DNA from: Streptomyces lanatus
GTDB lineage: Bacteria; Actinomycetota; Actinomycetes; Streptomycetales; Streptomycetaceae
Direction of reading: 5' to 3'
Length of the DNA: 64,000 nucleotides
Assembly: GCF_014655715.1 (NCBI RefSeq)
Contig: NZ_BNBM01000005.1
Location: 310,001 to 374,000, forward strand
The translations under genes and the position numbers were made by a program. This document shows, piece after piece, positions 18,487 through 26,787 of this stretch. Each line of letters starts with the position of its first letter. Position 1 is the stretch's first letter. The notes under the pieces are model-generated. The model did no database searches. It saw only the letters and a program-made list of their open reading frames with translations, and was not told the DNA's origin.

Positions 18487-18611
18487 CCGTGGCCGTCTGC
18501 CCGGCCCGGTGCCGGCCCCGCCGTCATCGCCGAACGCGCCGAACGGCTTCGTACCGCCGCGGGGCAACCTGTACACGACCCGCAGGAATCCCTACCAACG
18601 GCTGACCTCGC

Positions 18612-20894
18612 TCAGGCCACCGCGCTCAAGGTGTCCGCGAGTCGTCGGCGTGCCGCGCGTGACGCCGGGACCGCGGCGAGGGTGGCCGCGCCCAGCACCG
18701 CCGCCGCTCCGAACAGCAGCAGAAGGGCGACGGACGGGCCCTGGGCGATGCCCGAGCCGATGCCGCTCGAACTGCCCTGGGTGTCGATGAGCCAGTGCGC
18801 GAGGGGGGTGCCCAGGGCGGTGCCGAGAACGACGGCGGCCAAGGCGGTGCAGGCGGTGGAGGCGACGGTGATCGCGGTGATCTGGCGTGGGGAGAGGCCG
18901 ATGGCCTTGAGGGCCAGCAGGTCGCGCTCGCCCTCGCGGACCGTGCCGCCGATCGCGGTGAGCAGTTCGATGAGCCCGATCAGGGCGAGCACGGCGATCA
19001 GACCGACGACGACTCCGCGCAGGGGCGAGAGCCCGTCGGCGGGGTTCGGTACGGCGTGGATGTCGAGGCGTCCCTGACCGGTGTCGGTGAGGCGGTCGGC
19101 GACGTCGGCCGGGTCGGCGCCGGGGGGCAGCCGGAGTTCGTAGAGGGTGGGGCCGAGGCCGGGGTCGTTCTCGCGGAGGGTGTCCAGGGAGGTGGAGATG
19201 ACCCGGCCGGCGTTCTCCGGTTCTAGGCTGCGGCCGACGATGTGCAGGATCTGCGGCTGGTCGCCGACGGTCATCCGGACCCAGTCTCCGACCTTCACGT
19301 CCAGCAGTTCCAGCAGCCCCTGCCCAGCCACCGCCTCGTCGCGGCCCTGGGCGGCGCGGCCCTCGGCGAGGGCGTACGGGTAGGGGTCCTGGTGGGTGCC
19401 GACGCCGCGCAGCGCGATCGTGGCGGTCTGGCCGGGGACCAGGGCGGCCACCTCGACGCCCGGGTAGGCGGCGGCGACCTGCGGATCGCGTTCCAGCAGG
19501 GTGCGGGCGTCGTCGTCGGCGAGGCCGGAAGCGTGGGCCGTGAGCGTGGTCGGGAGGCCGATCTGTTCGGGTCGGTTCTCGAAGCGGTCGATGGTGGTCC
19601 AGGCGCTCATCGCCACCACGATCAGCAGCAGCGGCAGCGCGAGCCGGGCGACCGTGGCCAGCGACCGCGGCCGCCGGTTGAACGCCCGGTGCCAGCCCAG
19701 GACCAGCGCGGGCGGCAGCCGTAGCCCGAGCGCCTGCCGGGCCGCGGCCGAGAGCCGTCCGCCCAGCGGAGCCGCGCGCCGCGGCACGGGCACCGGGGGC
19801 ACCCGCCCCGCCCGCCACGCCGCGAGCCCGGTGGTCGCGCCGATGAACAGCACCGCTCCGACCGGCACCACGAACAGCACCAAGGTGTGCCCGGGCAGCC
19901 CCTGCCACACCCCGACCGCATCCCCGAGCCGGCCAGGGATCCAGCTGCCCAGGCCCTGGATGACGGCCGCGGCGGCCACGGCGCCCAGCAGGGCGTACGC
20001 GAGATGCTGGAGCAGGAAGACGCGGACCACCTGGCCCGGCGTGAAGCCGATCGCCTTCAGCACCGAGATGTCCCGCAGATGACCGCGGATCCGGGTGCCG
20101 ATCGCCCCGTGCACGGCGAGCCCGGCGGCGACCAGCGCGCCAAGACCGAACAGCCCGAGGACCTGCCCGAGCAGCCGGTTGTCGCCCTGCGCCTCGGCGC
20201 GGGCCTGCTTCCAGGTGGAGACCTCGGTGACCGCGCCGGCACCCAGCACGGTGACGGCGCGCTGGACGGCGTAGTCCGTGTCGTCGGGGTCGGTCAGGCG
20301 CAGCCCGATGACCTGGCCGCCCGGGTTGCGTACGGCGGACGGCTGCGCCCAGACGAGGCCCGCCTGCTCGCCCGCCCGGTAGCGCGGCTCGGCGCTGTCG
20401 GCGATGCCGAGGACGGTCAGGGTCCGGGTGGTGCCGGGCAGGGTGACGGTGTCGCCGGGAGCGGCCAGCAGGGCCCGGGCCAGGCGGGTCTCCAGGACCA
20501 CGCCGTCGGGGTCGGCGGGGTCGAGCCAGTGGCCGGCGGTCACCAGCGGGCGGCCGACGGCGGGGCGCTCGGAGGTGCCGCGCAGTTCGACGGAGGCGCG
20601 GGTGCCCCGGGCGGCGAGGGTGGTGGACGCGGTGGGGTAGGGGCCCGAGACGGACTCGACGACCTCGTCGAGTCCGGCCAGTTTCCCGGTGTCCGCCGAG
20701 GCGCCGGTGTGCAGCCATACGTGCGCGCCGCGCGCCTGGGTGAAGACGCGCTGCCAGGGGTTGGTGGCGTAGCCGAAGAGGGCCGTGGCCAGCAGCAGCG
20801 AGACGACGATCCCGGCCGTGGCCAGCACCAGGAACAGCGCCTCGCCGCGGTGCGTGCGCAGATCGGAGTGCGCCCAGCGCAAGGTGGCTCGCAC
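18612..20894 (-). CDS. FtsX-type ABC transporter permease
   Basis: Membrane subunit of a MacB/LolCDE-like mechanotransmission exporter. 760 residues: an N-terminal membrane segment (ALFLVLATAGIVVSLLLATA), a large extracellular domain, and two FtsX units (three helices near 245-360, then more near 425 and 620-750, with VREGERDLLALKAIGLSPRQ before the second set). GTG start at 20894, 5 bp after the ATPase gene. Operon padR-ATPase-permease. Substrate unknown; such systems often move lipids, lipoproteins or peptides. Confidence 0.88.
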   Translation of the reverse strand: MRATLRWAHSDLRTHRGEALFLVLATAGIVVSLLLATALFGYATNPWQRVFTQARGAHVWLHTGASADTGKLAGLDEVVESVSGPYPTASTTLAARGTRASVELRGTSERPAVGRPLVTAGHWLDPADPDGVVLETRLARALLAAPGDTVTLPGTTRTLTVLGIADSAEPRYRAGEQAGLVWAQPSAVRNPGGQVIGLRLTDPDDTDYAVQRAVTVLGAGAVTEVSTWKQARAEAQGDNRLLGQVLGLFGLGALVAAGLAVHGAIGTRIRGHLRDISVLKAIGFTPGQVVRVFLLQHLAYALLGAVAAAAVIQGLGSWIPGRLGDAVGVWQGLPGHTLVLFVVPVGAVLFIGATTGLAAWRAGRVPPVPVPRRAAPLGGRLSAAARQALGLRLPPALVLGWHRAFNRRPRSLATVARLALPLLLIVVAMSAWTTIDRFENRPEQIGLPTTLTAHASGLADDDARTLLERDPQVAAAYPGVEVAALVPGQTATIALRGVGTHQDPYPYALAEGRAAQGRDEAVAGQGLLELLDVKVGDWVRMTVGDQPQILHIVGRSLEPENAGRVISTSLDTLRENDPGLGPTLYELRLPPGADPADVADRLTDTGQGRLDIHAVPNPADGLSPLRGVVVGLIAVLALIGLIELLTAIGGTVREGERDLLALKAIGLSPRQITAITVASTACTALAAVVLGTALGTPLAHWLIDTQGSSSGIGSGIAQGPSVALLLLFGAAAVLGAATLAAVPASRAARRRLADTLSAVA

Positions 20895-20899
20895 GGACC

Positions 20900-21721
20900 T
20901 CAGCCCCTCGGCCCGGACACCGGAGAGTCCCTCAGCTCCAGCACGCCCGAGGTCCCGGCCCGGCGCGGTGGCGTGCCGCCGTCGAGTTCGGCGTCGTCGG
21001 CGATACGGCCGTCGAAGAAGCTGATCACCCGGTCCGCGGCGCTCGCGAGCCGGGCGTCATGGGTGACCAGCACGATCGTCTGGCCGCGCTGATGGAAGCG
21101 GGACAGCAGCCGCATCACCTCGCGGGTGCCCTTGCTGTCCAGGCTGCCGGCGGGTTCGTCGGCCAGCAGCAGCGGAGGCCGGTTCACCAGGGCCCGGGCC
21201 AGCGCGACCCGCTGCTGCTCACCGCCGGACAGCTCGCCCGGCATGCTGCGCTCCTTGCCCTTGAGCCCCAGCTCGGCGAGCAGCTCCGTGCGCTCGACTC
21301 GGGCCCGCTTCGGCGGGACGCCGGCCAGCAGCGCGGGCAGCTCGACATTGTCGGCGACGGACAGGTTGGAGACCAGGTTGAAGAACTGGAAGACGATCCC
21401 GATGCGTTTCCTGCGCTCCACAGCCCAGCGGGCCTCGCTCCACGCGTCGGCGCACTCGCCGTCCAGCCAGATGCCGCCGCTGTCCGGGCGCTGCAACCCG
21501 CCCAGCAGATGCAGCAGAGTCGACTTACCGGCACCGGACGGACCGGTGACGGCCACGAACTCGCCCCGCCGGACGGAAAGGTCCACACCCCGCACGGCAT
21601 GCGCCGGGGCGCCCTCGCCGTAATGCGTCTTGACCAGGCCCTCGGCGCGCAGCGCAAGGCTCTCGGCGGTCACCGCAGGACGCCCGTCGGCGCCCGGCCC
21701 AGGAGCGGAATCGTCGCTCAC
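20900..21721 (-). CDS. ABC transporter ATP-binding protein (LolD/MacB type)
   Basis: ATPase partner of the following permease. Walker A GPSGAGKS, Q-loop FQFFNLV, signature LSGGEQQRVALARAL, Walker B LLADEPAG and switch His in LVTHDARLA. 273 residues from GTG 21721, whose GTGA overlaps the PadR gene stop; this coupling decides the start although the frame is open further up. Confidence 0.92.
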   Translation of the reverse strand: MSDDSAPGPGADGRPAVTAESLALRAEGLVKTHYGEGAPAHAVRGVDLSVRRGEFVAVTGPSGAGKSTLLHLLGGLQRPDSGGIWLDGECADAWSEARWAVERRKRIGIVFQFFNLVSNLSVADNVELPALLAGVPPKRARVERTELLAELGLKGKERSMPGELSGGEQQRVALARALVNRPPLLLADEPAGSLDSKGTREVMRLLSRFHQRGQTIVLVTHDARLASAADRVISFFDGRIADDAELDGGTPPRRAGTSGVLELRDSPVSGPRG

Positions 21722-22233
21722 TCCAGCTCCTCCAGCTCTTCCTGGCACCGCTCCAGCCAGTCGAGATCGGCCTGAAGGTGCAGCATCGCGCCCTCGATCA
21801 GCAGATGGGCGATGCGGTTGTCCCGGTCCTCGGCGGCGGCCAGCTTCGACAGTTGACGCATGGTGTTCAGATACTGACGCCGCTGCTTGTTGATCAGGGT
21901 GATCTGGTCGGCGAGACCGGTCTGCGAGGCGACGGCCAGCTTCATGAAGAACTCGTCCCGCACCCGCGGCTCGTCCTCGGTCTCCTCGAACCAGACGCGC
22001 AGCGCCTCACGCCCGGCGTCCGTGAGGTGGTAGACCTTCTTGTTGGGCCGGCTCGACTGCTCTACGTCCTCGCCCTCTATCAGCCCCGATTTCTCGAGGC
22101 GGCCGAGGGTCACATAGATCTGGCCGACGTTCGGCTGAGGGTACGCGGAGCCCAGCATCTGCTCAAGGTCCTGCTTCAGCTCATACCCGTGGGCCGGGCC
22201 ACGCGCCAGCAGGGCCAGGAGAGACAGCCGCAC
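21718..22233 (-). CDS. PadR-family transcriptional regulator
   Basis: Repressor of the PadR family, probably controlling its own exporter operon. Winged-helix N-terminus SLLALLARGPAHGYELKQDL and YPQPNVGQIYVTLGRLEKSG, then the PadR C-terminal helices (NKQRRQYLNTMRQLSKLA). 171 residues. GTG start at 22233 with GGAGGAG upstream. A perfect palindrome (ATACCT-3-AGGTAT) sits 55 bp upstream in the region shared with the next divergent gene. Confidence 0.9.
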   Translation of the reverse strand: MRLSLLALLARGPAHGYELKQDLEQMLGSAYPQPNVGQIYVTLGRLEKSGLIEGEDVEQSSRPNKKVYHLTDAGREALRVWFEETEDEPRVRDEFFMKLAVASQTGLADQITLINKQRRQYLNTMRQLSKLAAAEDRDNRIAHLLIEGAMLHLQADLDWLERCQEELEELE

Positions 22234-22287
22234 TCGTGCTCTCCTCCCACATCCCGAGCTAATGTGCCGCAGGGCCTAGTATCCCGC

Positions 22288-22302
22288 ATACCTAACAGGT
22301 AT
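22288..22302. promoter_or_regulatory. Candidate PadR operator in divergent promoter region
   Basis: ATACCT (22288-22293), spacer AAC, AGGTAT (22297-22302). It lies between the PadR gene and a divergent solute-binding-protein gene and overlaps a TATACA hexamer (22300-22305) that could be a -10 on the plus strand. It may control both directions. Confidence 0.5.
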
Positions 22303-22359
22303 ACATGGCCTCTGACCCCCGGCAAAGATGCCAGGTGCCAGTTGTACAGGGAGGAACCT

Positions 22360-23628
22360 ATGCGGTGGATCCACGCCGCCGGTAGGGGCCTTCTCGTCCT
22401 CGTCGTGATCCTGACCGGCTACGCGGCCTCCGGGGCCCGTGCCCACGAGGGTCCCGCGGGCGGCAGGGGGCCCTTGACCCTCGCCACCGCCGGGGATCTC
22501 ACCGGTTATCTCAGCTCCGTCCTGGAGGGCTGGAACCGTACCCACCCCGACGAGCGGGTCAGCCTCGTCGAGCTGCCCGACTCCGCCGACGAGACCCATG
22601 CGCAGATGACGACCGATCTGCGCGGCGGCGACCGCAGCCGGTTCGACATCCTCAACATCGACGTCAACTGGACCTCGGAGTTCGCGGCGCAGGGCTGGAT
22701 CCGTCCGCTCGCGCGCGACCGCTTCCCGCTGGACACCTTCCTGCCGCCGGTCGTGGACACGGCGACCTATGACGGACAGCTGTACGCGGTCCCGTACGTC
22801 ACCAACGCCGGCCTGCTCCTGTACCGCAAGGACATCCTCGCCAAGGAGGGCCTCGACCCGCCGCGCACCTGGGCCGAGCTGGAGAAACAGGCGAAGACCG
22901 TCGCGCCCAAGTACGGCCTCGACGGCTACGCGGGCCAGTTCCTGCCGTACGAGGGCCTCACCGTCAACGCCGCCGAGGCCGTCTACTCGGCGGGCGGCTC
23001 GATCCTCGGCGACGAGGGCGAGCGGGTCACCGTCAACTCCATGGCGGCCCGCGACGGCATCGACTTCCTCGCCCGGGGTGTGCGCGAGGGCTGGATCCCG
23101 AAGCGGGCGCTCACCTACAAGGAGGAGGAGTCCAAGCAGGCCTTCCAGGACGGGGGCCTGCTGTTCCTCCGCAACTGGCCCTACGCGTATGTCGGCGCGT
23201 CGGCCAAGGGGACGCCGGTCGCCGGGAAGATCGGCGCCGTACCGCTGCCGGGTCCTGACGGGCCCGGGACGAGTGTGCTGGGCGGTTCCAATCTCGCCGT
23301 CAGCAGCCACGCCAGACACCCCGACTCGGCCGCGCGGCTGCTGGCGTATCTGACCAGTGAGCGGGTCCAGCGGCAGGTCCTCACGCGTGGTGCCCTGCCG
23401 CCCGTGCGGGCCGACCTGTACGAGGATCCGGCGCTGGTGCGGGAGTTCCCGTATCTGCCGACCCTGCGCGAGAGCGTGCGCACGGCCGCGCCGCGCCCCA
23501 AGAGCCCGCGCTACGACCAGGTCAGCCTGGTGGTGCAGGCGGTCGTGCGTGACGCGATGACCGGGCACGAGACGCCCGAGGCGGCGGTGCGGAGGCTGGC
23601 GCGGGAGCTGGACGCCGTCGCGCGCTGA
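22360..23628 (+). CDS. Extracellular sugar-binding protein of an ABC transporter
   Basis: Family-1 solute-binding protein resembling trehalose/maltose-binding proteins. Signal-like N-terminus of about 28 residues ending ASGARA. The mature part reads LTLATAGDLTGYLSSVLEGW, then DILNIDVNWTSEFAAQGWI and LYAVPYVTNAGLLLYRKDIL. 422 residues. No lipobox cysteine follows the signal, so it may be released or held by an uncleaved helix; this is unusual for a Gram-positive binding protein. ATG 22360 has AGGGAGG upstream. No permease of its own follows; it may share those at 26.8-29.0 kb. Confidence 0.87.
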   Translation: MRWIHAAGRGLLVLVVILTGYAASGARAHEGPAGGRGPLTLATAGDLTGYLSSVLEGWNRTHPDERVSLVELPDSADETHAQMTTDLRGGDRSRFDILNIDVNWTSEFAAQGWIRPLARDRFPLDTFLPPVVDTATYDGQLYAVPYVTNAGLLLYRKDILAKEGLDPPRTWAELEKQAKTVAPKYGLDGYAGQFLPYEGLTVNAAEAVYSAGGSILGDEGERVTVNSMAARDGIDFLARGVREGWIPKRALTYKEEESKQAFQDGGLLFLRNWPYAYVGASAKGTPVAGKIGAVPLPGPDGPGTSVLGGSNLAVSSHARHPDSAARLLAYLTSERVQRQVLTRGALPPVRADLYEDPALVREFPYLPTLRESVRTAAPRPKSPRYDQVSLVVQAVVRDAMTGHETPEAAVRRLARELDAVAR

Positions 23629-23648
23629 AGCAGCTCGAACGCTGACTA

Positions 23649-23665
23649 GTTACTTGTTAAGTAAC
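23649..23665. promoter_or_regulatory. Palindromic site upstream of the glucosidase gene (site 1)
   Basis: GTTACTT (23649-23655), GTT, AAGTAAC (23659-23665): perfect 7-bp arms. On the minus strand it contains TACTTAACA, the same 9-mer found at 23769-23777 on the plus strand. Confidence 0.5.
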
Positions 23666-23747
23666 GGCGACGTCTCATCTTCGTGGATTTCGTCTAACTA
23701 TGCCCGTTTTTGACGCGTCAACCCGGCAGTAGCTTGCGTCCAGTTCA

Positions 23748-23798
23748 TTGACACCCTCCTGAAACCGCTACTTAACATGCATGCATGCTGAGTAAGTA
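23748..23798 (+). promoter_or_regulatory. Glucosidase promoter with overlapping operator-like site 2
   Basis: TTGACA (23748-23753) is a consensus -35. TTAACA (23772-23777) lies 18 bp on and would start transcription close to the ATG at 23785; no Shine-Dalgarno is visible. TACTTA (23769-23774) and TAAGTA (23793-23798) form an inverted pair around the palindrome CATGCATGCATG (23776-23787). Confidence 0.5.
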
Positions 23799-25410
23799 CC
23801 ACTGGTGGCGTGACGCGGTGATCTACCAGGTCTACGTCCGCAGCTTCCTCGACAGCACCGGCGACGGTGTCGGCGATCTCGCCGGGGTCCGGGCCGGGCT
23901 GCCGTATCTCAAGAAGCTCGGGGTGGACGGGATCTGGCTGAGCCCCTTCTATCCCTCCCCGCAGCACGACCACGGCTACGACGTGGCCGACTACTGCGAC
24001 GTCGACCCGCTCTTCGGCGACCTCGCCGAGTTCGATCTGCTCGTCGCGGCCGCCCGGCGGCTCGGGATCAAGGTGCTGCTCGACATCGTCCCCAACCACT
24101 GCTCCAGCGAGCACCCGTGGTTCGAGGAGGCCCTGTCCGCCGAGCCCGGCAGCGCGGCCCGCGCCCGCTTCCACTTCGCCGACGGCCGGGGGATCGCCGG
24201 CGAGGAACCGCCCAACAACTGGCACTCCATGTTCGGCGGCCCCGCCTGGAGCCGGGTGACCGAGGCGGACGGACAGGCCGGCCAGTGGTACCTGCACATG
24301 TTCGCGCCCGAGCAGCCCGACTGGAACTGGCGCAATCCGGAGATCGGCGCCGAGTTCGACCGGATCCTGCGCTTCTGGCTCGACCGGGGCATCGACGGCT
24401 TCCGCATCGACGTCGCCGCCGGCCTCTACAAGCACCCGGAACTGCCCGACTCCGACGACCCGGAGGCCGACGCCCGCACCCGCGACTCGGTCAATCCGCT
24501 CGCCTGGAACCAGCCCGAGGTGCACGCGGTGTGGCGCAAGTGGCGCTCCATATGCGAGGAGTACACCGCCCGCGACGGGCATGAGCGCCTCCTCGTCGGC
24601 GAGGTCTCCGTCCCCACCGCCCGCGAACACGCCCTGTACGTCCGCTCCGACGAACTCCACCAGGCGTTCTTCTTCGACCTGCTCAGCGCCCCCTGGGAGG
24701 CCGACGCCTTCCGCAAGGTCATCTCCGAGGCCATGCAGGACATCGCCGGCACCGGCTCCACGGTCACCTGGGTCCTCAACAACCACGACCAGGTCCGCAC
24801 CGTCACCCGCTACGGCGAGCCCGCCACCGAGGGCAGCGGCCTCGGCGCCGCCCGCGCCCGCGCCGCCGCGCTGCTGATGCTGGCGCTGCCCGGAGGCGCG
24901 TACATCTACCAGGGCGAGGAACTGGGTCTGCCCGAGGTCGTCGACCTGCCCGACGACGTGCTCACCGACCCGATCTTCCGCCGCACCGGCAGCCGGGCCC
25001 GGATCCGCGACGGCTGCCGGGTGCCGCTGCCCTGGTCGGGACAGGCGTCCCCCTTCGGCTTCACCTCCGGCGCGGAGAGCGCCAAGCCGTGGCTGCCGCA
25101 GCCCGAGTACTTCGCCGAGTACGCCACCGACCGCGCCCTCGCCGACACCCGCTCCTTCTGGCACCTGTACCGCGACGGCCTCCAACTGCGCGCCGGACTG
25201 CCGCAGTTGGGCGAGGGCTCGCTGCGCTGGCTGGACAGTCCACCCGGCGTCCTGGCCTTCGAGCGCGGCGACGGCGTGGTCTGCGCCGTCAACTTCGGTA
25301 CGGCGCCCATGCCCGCGCCGGTCTCCGGCACCCCCCTGCTGTCCAGCGGTCCCTGCCCGGCCGGGGTCCTGCCCGGCTCCACCGCCGCCTGGTGGATCAA
25401 CGACCGCTGA
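23785..25410 (+). CDS. GH13 alpha-glucosidase, cytoplasmic
   Basis: Hydrolyses terminal alpha-linked glucose from imported oligosaccharides. All GH13 regions are present: DIVPNHCSSEH (near 100), GFRIDVAAG with the nucleophile Asp (near 208), LLVGEVSVP with the acid Glu (near 273) and WVLNNHDQVR (near 331). The N-terminus WWRDAVIYQVYVRSF is typical of alpha-glucosidase and oligo-1,6-glucosidase subfamilies. 541 residues, no signal peptide, so it acts inside the cell. It lies between two sugar-binding-protein genes, supporting a role in maltodextrin-, trehalose- or isomaltose-like sugar use. Exact linkage cannot be told. Confidence 0.93.
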   Translation: MLSKYHWWRDAVIYQVYVRSFLDSTGDGVGDLAGVRAGLPYLKKLGVDGIWLSPFYPSPQHDHGYDVADYCDVDPLFGDLAEFDLLVAAARRLGIKVLLDIVPNHCSSEHPWFEEALSAEPGSAARARFHFADGRGIAGEEPPNNWHSMFGGPAWSRVTEADGQAGQWYLHMFAPEQPDWNWRNPEIGAEFDRILRFWLDRGIDGFRIDVAAGLYKHPELPDSDDPEADARTRDSVNPLAWNQPEVHAVWRKWRSICEEYTARDGHERLLVGEVSVPTAREHALYVRSDELHQAFFFDLLSAPWEADAFRKVISEAMQDIAGTGSTVTWVLNNHDQVRTVTRYGEPATEGSGLGAARARAAALLMLALPGGAYIYQGEELGLPEVVDLPDDVLTDPIFRRTGSRARIRDGCRVPLPWSGQASPFGFTSGAESAKPWLPQPEYFAEYATDRALADTRSFWHLYRDGLQLRAGLPQLGEGSLRWLDSPPGVLAFERGDGVVCAVNFGTAPMPAPVSGTPLLSSGPCPAGVLPGSTAAWWINDR

Positions 25411-25455
25411 CTTTCCCGACCTCCGCAAGTTCCCCATCCCGAAGGGTCATCAACG

Positions 25456-26781
25456 ATGATGCGACGACGTACCACCCTGCTCACCGGCTGCACCGGACTC
25501 GTCCTGGCACTCGGCGCGACCGCCTGCGGCGGCGGGCCCGTCTCCGCCGGCGGTGGCGACAAGGCGCTCAGCGGCCAGACGGTCAACGTGGCCGGTGTCT
25601 GGTCCGGCAGTGAGCAGAAGAACTTCCAGAAGGTGCTGGACGCCTTCACCGAGAAGACCGGCGCCAAGACCCAGTTCACCTCCACCGGCGACAATGTCTC
25701 CACGGTCGTGGGCAGCAAGATCGAGGGCGGCAACGCCCCCGACGTGGTGATGGTCCCGCAGGTCGGCGTGCTGAAGCAGTTCGCGGAGAGCGGCTGGCTC
25801 AAGCCGCTGTCCGGTGCCGCCCAGAAGTCCGTGGACGCCAACTTCGCCCCCGTGTGGAAGACCTACGGCAGCGTCGACGACACCCTCTACGGCCTCTACT
25901 TCAAGGCCGCCCACAAGTCGACCGTCTGGTACAGCCCCGACGCCCTCGCCCAGGCCGGCGTCGAGGCGCCGAAGACATACGACGACATGCTGAAGGCCGG
26001 CGGCACCGTCTCCGACTCCGGACTCGCCGCGTTCTCGGTCGCCGGACAGGACGGCTGGACCCTCACCGACTGGTTCGAGAACGTCTACCTCTCCCAGGCA
26101 GGACCCGAGAAGTACGACGCGCTCGCCGCGCACCAGCTGAAGTGGACCGACGCGTCCGTCGTCGAGGCGCTCACCACCCTCGGCAAGCTGTTCAAGGACA
26201 AGCAGCTGATCGCGGGCGGCCAGAAGGGCGCCCTGAACACCGACTTCCCGGGCTCGGTGGAGAAGGTGTTCGGGCCGAAGCCCGAGGCCGGCATGGTCTA
26301 CGAAGGCGACTTCGTCGCGGGCGTCGCCAAGGACCAGTTCGGCAAGAAGATCGGCGAGGACGCGAACTTCTTCCCCTTCCCGGCGGTCGGCGGCGGCAAG
26401 GCGCCCGTGGTCAGCGGCGGTGACGCGGCCGTCGTCCTGAAGGACGGCAAGAACCAGAAGGCCGGCATGGCGCTCCTGGAGTACCTGGCGACGCCGGAGG
26501 CCGCGGCGGTGTGGGCGGAGGCCGGCGGCTTCCTCTCCCCGAACAAGAACGTCGACCTCGCCTCCTACGGCGACGACGTCACCCGCGCGACCGCCAAGTC
26601 CCTCGTCTCCGCGGGCGACTCGGTCCGCTTCGACATGTCCGACCAGGCCCCGGCGGCGTTCGGCGGCACCAAGGGCGCGGGCGAGTGGAAGCTCCTCCAG
26701 GACTTCCTGCGCGACCCGTCCGACCCGAAGGGGACCGCGGCGAAGCTGGAGGCCGCGGCGGCCAAGGCGTACCAGGGCTGA
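25456..26781 (+). CDS. Sugar ABC transporter substrate-binding lipoprotein
   Basis: Membrane-anchored binding protein feeding the two permeases that follow. Signal peptide with lipobox LGATAC (Cys24). The mature domain has the MalE-like pattern: NVAGVWSGSEQKNFQKVLDA, GNAPDVVMVPQ, LYGLYFKAAHKSTVWYSPDA. 441 residues. ATG 25456. It follows the glucosidase by 45 bp and precedes the permease by 6 bp, so all are probably one transcript. Codon use matches its neighbours. Confidence 0.93.
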   Translation: MMRRRTTLLTGCTGLVLALGATACGGGPVSAGGGDKALSGQTVNVAGVWSGSEQKNFQKVLDAFTEKTGAKTQFTSTGDNVSTVVGSKIEGGNAPDVVMVPQVGVLKQFAESGWLKPLSGAAQKSVDANFAPVWKTYGSVDDTLYGLYFKAAHKSTVWYSPDALAQAGVEAPKTYDDMLKAGGTVSDSGLAAFSVAGQDGWTLTDWFENVYLSQAGPEKYDALAAHQLKWTDASVVEALTTLGKLFKDKQLIAGGQKGALNTDFPGSVEKVFGPKPEAGMVYEGDFVAGVAKDQFGKKIGEDANFFPFPAVGGGKAPVVSGGDAAVVLKDGKNQKAGMALLEYLATPEAAAVWAEAGGFLSPNKNVDLASYGDDVTRATAKSLVSAGDSVRFDMSDQAPAAFGGTKGAGEWKLLQDFLRDPSDPKGTAAKLEAAAAKAYQG

Positions 26782-26787
26782 TTCGAT

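Noticed and set aside
21778..22359. Upstream extension of the sugar-binding-protein frame
   Set aside because: It crosses the opposite-strand PadR gene and is not conserved in type; the real start has a ribosome site and signal peptide at 22360.
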